The notes under the pieces were generated by a model. That model ran no database searches. It worked only from the letters and a program-made list of their open reading frames with translations, and was not told where the DNA came from. Shown piece by piece: positions 1-6,644 of a stretch of 6,685 bases of DNA (positions within the stretch are counted from its first letter, which is position 1; each line of letters opens with the position of its first letter). The translations under genes were made by a program, and so were the position numbers. The stretch is taken from contig JALWSI010000104.1 of the NCBI GenBank assembly GCA_027080315.1, forward strand, positions 1-6,685, written 5' to 3'. This stretch comes from a bacterium (GTDB lineage Bacteria > Thermosulfidibacterota > Thermosulfidibacteria > Thermosulfidibacterales > JALWSI01).

Positions 1-348
1 AAAGTAAGTAAAACAAGAAAGATCTATGGTGAATTTCCTGTTGATTGCAGATTATCCCTCAGGAAGTATCACATATTAGAGGATTATTCCAATAAAATTG
101 ATTGGTGGAAGATAAGAAACGGAGCCTTTTTTTCTCCAAGGGCCTCAGGGCTCTTTATAGAAAGTAGGATTGAGGATATTGAGCTTTTGGCCATAGGCCC
201 TGAGGGGGGATTTACCCCTGAAGAGGAAGAGACCATGCTTAATTGGGGTTGGAGGTGTTACAATTTGGGTCCCAGGGTGTTGAGGACAGACACGGCCATG
301 GTTGCCGTAGCTGCCATTACAGCCCAGAGGATGTGGCGTGAAAGATAG
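1..348 (+). CDS. rsmE: 16S rRNA (uracil-1498-N3)-methyltransferase RsmE, C-terminal half
   Basis: The frame is open from the first base of the window to the TAG at 346-348, giving 115 residues of a protein usually about 240 long. The 5' end lies outside the window. RsmE methylates N3 of U1498 in 16S rRNA using S-adenosylmethionine and belongs to the SPOUT class with a C-terminal trefoil knot. The knot signatures are visible: [13 protein letters not shown] (from base 193) and [12 protein letters not shown] (from base 265), the two most conserved RsmE blocks, which form the SAM site. The FSPRAS segment about 25 residues upstream also fits the family. The stop overlaps the start of nth by 11 bp, so the two genes are probably one transcript with coupled translation. 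The identification rests on motifs and is firm for this half; the N-terminal PUA-like domain cannot be seen. Confidence 0.93.
   Translation, partial: KVSKTRKIYGEFPVDCRLSLRKYHILEDYSNKIDWWKIRNGAFFSPRASGLFIESRIEDIELLAIGPEGGFTPEEEETMLNWGWRCYNLGPRVLRTDTAMVAVAAITAQRMWRER
326..330 (+). promoter_or_regulatory. Ribosome binding site for nth
   Basis: AGAGG lies 7 nt upstream of the GTG at 338, inside the end of rsmE. It supports the GTG as the nth start and translation coupled to rsmE termination. The ATG at 331 is in the rsmE frame and is not a competing start. Confidence 0.6.
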
Positions 349-994
349 CGACATACACGAGGTTATTGAGAGGCTTAGAGGGGTTTACTCCCTTTGGAAA
401 GAGCCAATTGTGACAAAGCTGAGCCGCAAGCGTAGGGATCCTTTCAAGGTTCTAATATCCTGTATCTTGAGCCTTAGGACTCAGGACAAGACCACTGCTG
501 AGGCCACTAGGAGGCTTATGGAGAAAGCCTCTACCCCTTATGAGATGCTGAAGCTTACTGAGGAGGAGATAAGCAGACTTATCTATCCCGTTGGATTTTA
601 TAACACTAAGGCTAAGAACATCAAGGAGATATGCAAAGCTCTGGTTGAGAGGTATGACGGCGAGGTTCCCTCTGACATGAATGAGCTGTTGAAACTTAAG
701 GGGGTGGGCAGAAAGACTACTAACCTCGTACTGACCAAAGGATTTGGGTTACCGGGTATCTGCGTTGATACCCACGTTCACCGCATCACCAACCGCTGGG
801 GGTATGTTGACACAAAGACCCCTAAAGAGACCGAGATGGTACTGCGTAAGAAGCTGCCAAAGGAGTATTGGATAGAGATAAACGATCTATTAGTGGCCTT
901 TGGTCAGAATCTTTGTCGTCCTATCTCTCCTTTCTGTAGCAGGTGTCCGGTAAAGGAGTTTTGTGAACAGCGAGGGGTTACAAATACGAGATGA
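338..994 (+). CDS. nth: Endonuclease III (bifunctional DNA glycosylase / AP lyase)
   Basis: A 218-residue protein of normal length for endonuclease III, the base-excision-repair enzyme that removes oxidised pyrimidines and cleaves the abasic strand. The helix-hairpin-helix reads [13 protein letters not shown] (about 120-132), with K126 as the catalytic Schiff-base lysine. VDTHVHR follows, with D144 as the catalytic aspartate. The C-terminus carries the 4Fe-4S cluster ligands C193, C200, C203 and C209 with the classic C-X6-C-X2-C-X5-C spacing. Residues 44-50 read LSLRTQD where E. coli Nth has LSAQATD, so the damage-pocket glutamine is replaced by arginine; similar SLRT-type versions are, as I recall, common in other Nth branches. 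The start is GTG, chosen because of the AGAGG 7 nt upstream. The gene overlaps rsmE by 11 bp, and its last 17 bp overlap the end of the convergent histidine kinase gene. Confidence 0.95.
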   Translation: MKDSDIHEVIERLRGVYSLWKEPIVTKLSRKRRDPFKVLISCILSLRTQDKTTAEATRRLMEKASTPYEMLKLTEEEISRLIYPVGFYNTKAKNIKEICKALVERYDGEVPSDMNELLKLKGVGRKTTNLVLTKGFGLPGICVDTHVHRITNRWGYVDTKTPKETEMVLRKKLPKEYWIEINDLLVAFGQNLCRPISPFCSRCPVKEFCEQRGVTNTR

Positions 995-1793
995 GTCTTT
1001 GATAAATACCTGTTTTCACGGCAAGAACAATTGTGAACCTCTCTTTGCTCTCTTTTATCTTCAACTTTATTTTGTATCTTCTGCACAGCTTCTTCACTAT
1101 ATTTAATCCCATTCCTGTTCCCTTTGAGCTTTCTTCTTTTATATCGTTTCTCACGGCCAATATAATCTGGTTATTCAGTCTTGATAATCGTATATGTATG
1201 AGTTTATCTGAATATCTTATGGCGTTATCTAATAGAAGATAAATGATTATACTAAGCTCTTCTTGTATGGCAAATACTGTGCACTTTCTATCTGTTATAT
1301 TCACTATTATTCTTTTGCTCTCTTTATACTCATTGCTATTGTCTGTAGCTTCTTTTATTATGGTCCTTATATCTAATCTTTCTTCCTCTTTCATGGTGCC
1401 TGACTTGAAGCCCTCTATTATCTTAATAAGTTGATCCATATCTTCCATTATTATTGAATACTCTTCTAATAGCCTATCAACTGCTTTATCTTTATATCTA
1501 TCTTGTAGAATATTTAAGTTAATGATCTGAGAAGACAAAAAGTTGCCAAGTTTATGAGTGAATGATAACATCAAGATTTCTAAAAACTCCCTGTTCTTCT
1601 CCCTGACCCGTATGTGTGTTATCAATAGTCTGTAAAATATTATAGTTGCTGAGAGTAGTAGCACAGTTTCCCATACTATCATAATGGTTATGAATCTCCA
1701 TATCTTTTCATCTGCTATAAGTGTAGAGTCGTATATTGACGACACAAATGCGTGTATAGCAACTATGTTAAATGCAAATATAAGGACAAACAT
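978..1793 (-). CDS. Membrane sensor histidine kinase, small, without sensor domain
   Basis: The frame from the ATG at 1793 encodes 271 residues. Hydrophobic segments at about 1-18 and 34-58 would be two membrane helices joined by a loop of only about 15 residues, so there is no extracytoplasmic sensor domain and no visible HAMP. About 20 residues after helix 2 comes the dimerisation helix with the likely phospho-acceptor H80 ([10 protein letters not shown]). The ATP-binding domain shows an N box ([11 protein letters not shown]190) and a G box ([11 protein letters not shown], 225-235). A standard DxGxG box is absent; VRNDIKEES stands in its place. The partner is almost certainly the OmpR-type regulator encoded just upstream. 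The ATG has no Shine-Dalgarno sequence. The same frame continues upstream to a strong one, so the true start may be ATT at 1841 or CTG at 1835, adding 16 or 14 residues including basic ones (KLRFEHR) before helix 1. The coding region is AT-rich: 19 G+C of 60 in bases 1261-1320. The signal sensed is unknown. Confidence 0.88.
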   Translation of the reverse strand: MFVLIFAFNIVAIHAFVSSIYDSTLIADEKIWRFITIMIVWETVLLLSATIIFYRLLITHIRVREKNREFLEILMLSFTHKLGNFLSSQIINLNILQDRYKDKAVDRLLEEYSIIMEDMDQLIKIIEGFKSGTMKEEERLDIRTIIKEATDNSNEYKESKRIIVNITDRKCTVFAIQEELSIIIYLLLDNAIRYSDKLIHIRLSRLNNQIILAVRNDIKEESSKGTGMGLNIVKKLCRRYKIKLKIKESKERFTIVLAVKTGIYQRLISYL

Positions 1794-1831
1794 TACAAAT
1801 ATAAAGCTAAATAGAGATCTGTGTTCAAACC

Positions 1832-2479
1832 TCAGTTTAATAAGTATCCCCTCCCTTTCATTGTCTTTATGCTCTCCTTAGGAAGGATTTTTCTTAACTC
1901 TTTTATGTAGAATCTTATTATCTCATCACCTACAATAGAATCTCCCCATACGTATGAGAGTATCTGCTCCTTTGTAACCAATCTCCTTCTGTTTTTAATT
2001 AAGAGATACAGGAGATCCCATGACTTCTTTGAAAGATTAACTGGCTCTCCTGAAGCCGTATATACGGTTCTTGTTTTTAGATCAACTCTCACATCTCCTA
2101 TTGATATTAAACTTCCTCTCTGTGCTCTGTTTGAGAGTGCCTTTAGTCTCAATAGCAGTTCCTTTGGTTCAAATGGTTTGATTAAATAGTCGTCTGCTCC
2201 TCGCTCAAAACAGACCTCTTTATCATGCAGTTCTCTCTTTGCTGTTAGTATTAGAACAGGGGTTTCTATCCCAGATCTTCTGATCTCTTGTAGAATATCT
2301 TCTCCTTTTCTGCGCTTAAGAATAAGATCAAGCACTATAACATCAAAAGAAAAGCTGTTCAGTATCTCTTTTACTTCTGCTTCGTCACTTAGCCAGGTGA
2401 CTGAGACTCCATGACTGTATAGATACTCTTTAAGGCTCTCTCCTAAAAGAATGTCGTCCTCTACAATAAGGACCTTCAT
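1832..2479 (-). CDS. OmpR/PhoB-family response regulator
   Basis: A 215-residue two-domain regulator of standard length. The receiver domain (about 1-118) starts with MKVLIVEDD, giving the acidic pocket D8 and D9. The phospho-acceptor is D51 in VIVLDL, the switch threonine is T79 in LILTA, and K101 sits in the LIKPFEP motif. The C-terminal winged-helix DNA-binding domain (about 122-215) carries the family signature: L.KKSWDLLYLL, then LVTKEQIL..VWG, then a recognition helix region around IRFYIKELRK, and an ending in MKGRGYLLN. It should be phosphorylated by the kinase encoded immediately downstream and bind DNA as a dimer. Its targets cannot be read from the sequence. The ATG is well placed, with AAGGAAGGG (2485-2493) 5 nt upstream. 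It starts 21 bp after metF and ends at a TGA that overlaps the probable start region of the kinase gene, so it is inside the same operon. Confidence 0.95.
   Translation of the reverse strand: MKVLIVEDDILLGESLKEYLYSHGVSVTWLSDEAEVKEILNSFSFDVIVLDLILKRRKGEDILQEIRRSGIETPVLILTAKRELHDKEVCFERGADDYLIKPFEPKELLLRLKALSNRAQRGSLISIGDVRVDLKTRTVYTASGEPVNLSKKSWDLLYLLIKNRRRLVTKEQILSYVWGDSIVGDEIIRFYIKELRKILPKESIKTMKGRGYLLN
1848..1855 (-). promoter_or_regulatory. Strong ribosome binding site for the histidine kinase
   Basis: On the minus strand this reads GGGAGGGG, within the last codons of the response regulator gene. It lies 6 nt before an in-frame ATT (1839-1841), 12 nt before an in-frame CTG (1833-1835) that overlaps the regulator stop as CTGA, and 54 nt before the first ATG of the kinase. 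No in-frame ATG, GTG or TTG occurs between the kinase ATG and the upstream TAA at 1878-1880. The site therefore suggests a non-AUG, translationally coupled start. Confidence 0.5.
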
Positions 2480-2500
2480 ATTTTCCCTTCCTTGTGAGGG

Positions 2501-3391
2501 TTAGGGTTTTCTCAATAGCTCTTGCAGGATCTCTACTGTGGCTGGTGAACGGTTCAAGGTATAGAAATGGATGAAGTTCACCCCCTTTTCTACCAGCTCT
2601 GTGCACTGTTTTATAGCGTGTTCTATGCCCAGCCTTTTCACCCCTTTAGCCCCTTGGGTCTCTTCCGCCTTTTTCAGGGCACTTAACAGCTCATCAGGGA
2701 TAGATGCCCCGCAGAGGGAGGTGAATCTTAGAACCTGTTTCAGGCTGGTTATGGGCAGGATTCCGGGCAGTATTGGCACATCTATGCCTATGTCTCTGCA
2801 TCTATCAAGAAACTCAAAGAAGAAAAGGTTGTTGAAGAAGAGCTGGGTCACTACAAAGTCGGCTCCTGCATCCACCTTCTCTTTCAGGTGCTTTAGATCA
2901 TCTTCCAACGAGGAGCTTTCAGGGTGTCCCTCGGGATAGCCTGCCACTCCTATGCACCAGTTGGGATACCTCTCTTTTATGAAGGCTACAAGCTGAGAGG
3001 CATAGGAGAATCCCCCAGGGGGTGGAGAGAAACTCTTGCTTCCATTGGGGGGATCTCCTCGCAGGGCTAAGATGTTTTGTATTCCCCCCTTATCAAGCTC
3101 TTTCAGGATATTGGCCATCTCTTCTTTTGAGGCATAGGCGCAGGTGAGATGGGCCACCACGGGGATCTCCAGCTCCTTGGTGAGCCTTGCCACCATACTG
3201 AGGCTTTCGTTGTGGGTACTACCCCCTGCCCCATAGGTGACACTAACGAAACTGGGACCCCAGCCTTGTAGGGTTTTCAGTGTAGAGTTGAAGACTTCTT
3301 CCTCCTCAGCACTTTTTGGGGGGAAGAACTCACACGAGAACCTTATCCCCTTTTGGGGTTCCTCAAATATCTCTCTCACCAACCTTGCCAT
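2501..3391 (-). CDS. metF: 5,10-methylenetetrahydrofolate reductase
   Basis: A 296-residue protein matching the single-domain bacterial MetF (MTHFR) in length and motifs. It is an FAD-dependent (beta/alpha)8 barrel that reduces methylene-THF to methyl-THF for methionine synthesis or, in acetogen-like organisms, for the methyl branch of the Wood-Ljungdahl pathway. Visible motifs are SCEFFPPKS with catalytic E21, HLTCA (81-85), LALRGDPP with D113 near the flavin, GYPEGHPES (151-159), TQLFF with folate-binding Q183, and HFYTLNRS (275-282). The ATG at 3391 is the first possible start, since an in-frame TAG lies three codons upstream. It has no obvious Shine-Dalgarno sequence. The gene lies 62 bp after pyc and 21 bp before the response regulator. 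No metV or corrinoid-pathway partner is visible, so methionine synthesis is the default role. Confidence 0.95.
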   Translation of the reverse strand: MARLVREIFEEPQKGIRFSCEFFPPKSAEEEEVFNSTLKTLQGWGPSFVSVTYGAGGSTHNESLSMVARLTKELEIPVVAHLTCAYASKEEMANILKELDKGGIQNILALRGDPPNGSKSFSPPPGGFSYASQLVAFIKERYPNWCIGVAGYPEGHPESSSLEDDLKHLKEKVDAGADFVVTQLFFNNLFFFEFLDRCRDIGIDVPILPGILPITSLKQVLRFTSLCGASIPDELLSALKKAEETQGAKGVKRLGIEHAIKQCTELVEKGVNFIHFYTLNRSPATVEILQELLRKP

Positions 3392-3453
3392 GGTTAGAGG
3401 CTATAACAGATATTCCCTCGTAATGAAACCACCCGCCTCCCTATCTCAGGTTA

Positions 3454-6400
3454 TCACTTCTCCTCCACCACCGCCAAAAGATCTCCCTCTGATACTGTGT
3501 CTCCCACCTGAACCAGCAGCTCTGAGACAACCCCTGAGATCCGTGAGATGATGTTGGTCTCCATCTTCATGGCCTCTACCACAACCACGGGATCGCCTTT
3601 TTTCACCTTGTCTCCCTCTTTTGCCACAACCTGGATCACCTTGCCTGGCAGGGTGGAGCCCACATGGGAGGGGTTCTTGGGATCGGCTTTAGGCCTTGCT
3701 ACCACCTCAGCGGCAACAGAGCGGTCTGGCACCCTGATCTCTCTTGGCTGCCCATTGAGCTCAAAGTGGATCACCCTGGTGCCGTCTTCAAGAAGCTCAC
3801 CAATGGCGTTGAGCTTAACTATCAGGGTCTTGCCCTCTTCAATCTCTATGCTCTCTTCTTGTCCAACCTCCATGCCGTAGAAGAAGAGGGGGGTCTTCAT
3901 AACAGATACGTCTCCGTACTGCTCCTGGAACTCCACAAAGTCTTTGAATACCTTGGGATAGAGGACATAGGATAGGATCTGCTGCTGGGTGGGAGTGGTG
4001 CCCAGAATCTCTTTAAGCTCCTCTTTCACCTTTTTGAAGTCAACGGGTTCCAGTAGCTCTCCAGGCCGGCACTCAATGGGCTTTTCGCCTTTAAGAACAA
4101 CCTTTCTGAGCTTCTCGTTAAATCCTCCCGGGGGTTGGCCAATAAGGCCTTTGAAGAAGCCCACCACAGAGTCGGGAAAGGCCAGCTCTTTGCCCTTTTC
4201 ATAGAGGTCCTTCTCGCTCAGGTTGTTGCGGAGCATGAATAACGCCAGGTCTCCAACCACCTTGGATGAGGGTGTCACCTTGATAATGTCTCCTAAGATG
4301 CGGTTCACCTCGGCGTACTTCTCCTTCACCTCCTGCCACCTGTCTCCCAGGCCCATCTGGATCACCTGCGGCTTCAGGTTGCTGTACTGTCCACCCGGAA
4401 TCTCGTGGAAATAAACCTCCCCAGTTGAGCCTTTGAGCCCGCTTTCAAAGGGGGCGTAAAACTCCCTAACAGCCTCCCAGTAGTTGGCAAGGGGCAATAG
4501 GTTCTCAAGCTTTAAGGGGGGCTCGCGGTCGGTACCGTGAAGGGCTGCCACAACCGCCTCCATACTGGGCTGGGCCGTTAGTCCTGAAAGGGAGGATATC
4601 GCCAGATCAACCACATCCACCCCAGCCTCAGAGGCCCTTAAGCAAGAGGCCACCCCGTTACCCGCGGTGTCGTGGGTGTGGTAGTGTATTGGCATATCTA
4701 CCGCGTCCTTCAAAGCGCTTACTAAGATCTTTGCTGCCTGAGGCTTGCATAGACCCGCCATGTCCTTGATGCCCAGAATGTGGACCCCCATGGCTTCAAT
4801 CTCTTTGGCGAGAGAAACATAGTAGTTCAGGTCGTACTTCGTGCGTTTGGGGTCGCAGATGTCTCCGGTGTAGCAGATGGCCACCTCTACCAGTTTGCCG
4901 GTCTTTAGCGCCTCGTCAACCGCCACCTCCATGCCCTTAACCCAGTTGAAGCAGTCAAATATTCTGAAGAGGTCTATACCGGCGCTGGCAGACTCCCTCA
5001 CAAAAGAGCGCACCACGTTGTCAGGATAGTTGGTGTAGCCTACGGCGTTGGAGCCTCTAAGGAGCATCTGAAAGAGGATGTTTGGTATTCTCTTCTTCAG
5101 CTCCGCTATTCGCTGCCAGGGGTCTTCGTGTAGAAAGCGCATGGCCACGTCAAAGGTGGCACCTCCCCACATCTCTATTGAGAAGAGCTCAGAGGCTAAC
5201 CTGGCAGTGGCGTCGGCAATGCGCACCATGTCGTAGGTGCGTACCCGGGTGGTGAGGTTTGACTGGTGCGCGTCTCTAAAGGAGGTGTCGGTCACCAGAA
5301 GCCTCTTCTCCTTTTTCAGCCACTCCACCACTCCCTTGGGTCCCTTCTTTCTCAACAGGTCCGCTGAACCTTTTGGCACCTTATCCTTAACGCTGAAGGT
5401 GGGAACTGGAGGATCTTGCACCACAATCTGTGGCTTTGCAGTGATGCCGGGGAACCCATTGAGGGTTACGTCTCCCAGGTATCTTAGGGTCTTGTTGCCT
5501 CTGTCAAGTCTGGGTTTAAAATGGAAGAGCTCCTTTGTGGTGTCAACAAAGGTGGTGTTGCACTCCCCTGCGAGAAAGGTTGGATGGTTAAGCACATTCA
5601 GCAAGAAGGGGATGTTGGTCTTTATACCTCTAATTCTGAACTCCCTTAGGGCTCTTTCCATCTTAGAGACCGCATCCTCAAAGGTGAGGGCCCATGTGGT
5701 CACCTTCACCAGCATAGGGTCGTAGTGGGGAGATATCCTCGAGCCAATAAAGCCGTCTCCTGCATCAAGCCTTACTCCGTATCCCGCCGCGGTGCGGTAG
5801 GCCACAATGCGTCCGGTGTCTGGCATAAAGTTGTTTTCAGGATCCTCTGTTGTGACCCGGCACTGAACGGCAAACCCGCTCTTTTTTACAGACTCCTGAC
5901 CCTTTATCCCCACCTGGTGGAGGGAGAGGCCTGCGGCTATCTTCAACTGGGCCTGAACCAGATCCCTTCCGGTTATCTGCTCTGTGACGGTGTGCTCCAC
6001 CTGGATTCGGGGGTTCATCTCAATGAAGTAGTATCTTCCCTCCTTATCCACCAGAAACTCCACTGTGCCGGCATTGTAGTAACCCACTCCCCGGGCTATG
6101 CGCAGGGCGGCCTCGTAAAGCCTCTCTCTCAAGAAGGGGTCAATTCCCGAAACTGCAGGGGCCATCTCTATGAGTTTCTGATGGCGGCGCTGTATTGAGC
6201 AGTCTCTCTCAAAAAGATGCACCACGTTGCCGTATTTGTCTCCCAGAACCTGTACCTCAAGGTGTTTGGGACCCTCCAAAAATCTTTCCAAAAAGACCCT
6301 TTTGTCACCAAAGGCCTTGAGTGCCTCTGACTGGGCCCGCTCAAGATTCTCAATGAGCTCTTTCTCGTTGTAAACGATGCGCATTCCCCTGCCACCGCCC

Positions 6401-6579
6401 CCTGAGGCGGCCTTTATGATGATGGGAAAACCCGCCTTTTTCGCGAAGGCTATGGCGTCTTTGGGGTCTTCAATGGGGCTATCGGTGCCTGGAATTACCG
6501 GGATCTCAAGGCTTTTAGCCAATTCCCTTGCCTTCACCTTGTCGCCCACAAGCTCAAGCACTTCTGGGGAGGGGCCCAC
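3454..6579 (-). CDS. pyc: Pyruvate carboxylase, single chain, 5' end removed by IS insertion
   Basis: The remaining frame has 1041 codons of an enzyme usually near 1150 residues. Pyruvate carboxylase uses ATP, bicarbonate and biotin to turn pyruvate into oxaloacetate. The biotin carboxylase part (about 1-345) has the ATP-grasp loop KAASGGGGRGM (56-66) and the active-site block EMNPRIQVEHTVTE (187-200). The carboxyltransferase domain has DTSFRDAHQS (431-440, metal ligand D436), IEMWGGATFD (468-477), KDMAGL with K605 as the expected carbamylated lysine, HTHDTAG with metal ligands H634 and H636, and SGLTAQPS. The biotinyl domain ends the protein with EAMKMET, K1005 being the biotin site. The N-lobe of biotin carboxylase (about 115 residues, ending in the GYGFLSEN region) is missing. 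The frame picks up at FVGPSPEVLEL, and upstream of it the codons no longer match and reach a stop at 6643-6645. The GTG at 6579 has no ribosome binding site and is the conserved valine of that motif. The product is probably non-functional, in effect a pseudogene. Confidence 0.93.
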   Translation of the reverse strand: MGPSPEVLELVGDKVKARELAKSLEIPVIPGTDSPIEDPKDAIAFAKKAGFPIIIKAASGGGGRGMRIVYNEKELIENLERAQSEALKAFGDKRVFLERFLEGPKHLEVQVLGDKYGNVVHLFERDCSIQRRHQKLIEMAPAVSGIDPFLRERLYEAALRIARGVGYYNAGTVEFLVDKEGRYYFIEMNPRIQVEHTVTEQITGRDLVQAQLKIAAGLSLHQVGIKGQESVKKSGFAVQCRVTTEDPENNFMPDTGRIVAYRTAAGYGVRLDAGDGFIGSRISPHYDPMLVKVTTWALTFEDAVSKMERALREFRIRGIKTNIPFLLNVLNHPTFLAGECNTTFVDTTKELFHFKPRLDRGNKTLRYLGDVTLNGFPGITAKPQIVVQDPPVPTFSVKDKVPKGSADLLRKKGPKGVVEWLKKEKRLLVTDTSFRDAHQSNLTTRVRTYDMVRIADATARLASELFSIEMWGGATFDVAMRFLHEDPWQRIAELKKRIPNILFQMLLRGSNAVGYTNYPDNVVRSFVRESASAGIDLFRIFDCFNWVKGMEVAVDEALKTGKLVEVAICYTGDICDPKRTKYDLNYYVSLAKEIEAMGVHILGIKDMAGLCKPQAAKILVSALKDAVDMPIHYHTHDTAGNGVASCLRASEAGVDVVDLAISSLSGLTAQPSMEAVVAALHGTDREPPLKLENLLPLANYWEAVREFYAPFESGLKGSTGEVYFHEIPGGQYSNLKPQVIQMGLGDRWQEVKEKYAEVNRILGDIIKVTPSSKVVGDLALFMLRNNLSEKDLYEKGKELAFPDSVVGFFKGLIGQPPGGFNEKLRKVVLKGEKPIECRPGELLEPVDFKKVKEELKEILGTTPTQQQILSYVLYPKVFKDFVEFQEQYGDVSVMKTPLFFYGMEVGQEESIEIEEGKTLIVKLNAIGELLEDGTRVIHFELNGQPREIRVPDRSVAAEVVARPKADPKNPSHVGSTLPGKVIQVVAKEGDKVKKGDPVVVVEAMKMETNIISRISGVVSELLVQVGDTVSEGDLLAVVEEK

Positions 6580-6584
6580 AAAGG

Positions 6585-6611
6585 TGTATAGTGGACCCCA
6601 AAAATGAGACA
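6585..6611 (+). repeat. Probable left terminal inverted repeat of the IS
   Basis: The segment begins TGTATAGTGGACCCC and ends in AAAATGAGACA. IS3-family ends commonly start with TG and carry a C-rich run a dozen or so bases in. Only one end is present, so the repeat character is inferred. TGGACCCC at 6592 is an alternative outer edge. Confidence 0.45.
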
Positions 6612-6630
6612 GTATGCTAAGGTAGAGCCA

Positions 6631-6638
6631 AAGGAGGG
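6631..6638 (+). promoter_or_regulatory. Ribosome binding site for the IS transposase OrfA
   Basis: AAGGAGGG lies 6 nt upstream of the ATG at 6645, a near-perfect Shine-Dalgarno match and spacing. It supports this ATG as a real start even though only 13 complete codons are visible. Confidence 0.75.
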
Positions 6639-6644
6639 TCTGCT

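Noticed and set aside
995-1040. Bidirectional terminator between nth and the kinase gene
   Set aside because: No inverted repeat with adjacent T-run is visible around the shared 3' ends.
2571-2939. Plus-strand open frame of 122 codons opposite metF
   Set aside because: It is antisense to conserved MTHFR motifs and has no family resemblance or ribosome binding site of note.
3392-3453. Possible SAM riboswitch or leader upstream of metF
   Set aside because: The gap is only 62 bp, shows no extended stem structure, and is too short for a SAM riboswitch plus expression platform.
5237-5725. Long plus-strand open frames opposite pyc (also 5725-6198, 3548-3880, 3664-3975)
   Set aside because: They lie entirely antisense to a clearly conserved carboxylase, show no recognisable domain, and have the composition expected of a complementary frame.
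6580-6615. Possible outward promoter created at the IS/pyc junction (TATACA on the minus strand)
   Set aside because: The -10-like box matches only 4 of 6 positions, no -35 box lies at proper spacing, and no ribosome binding site precedes the GTG at 6579.
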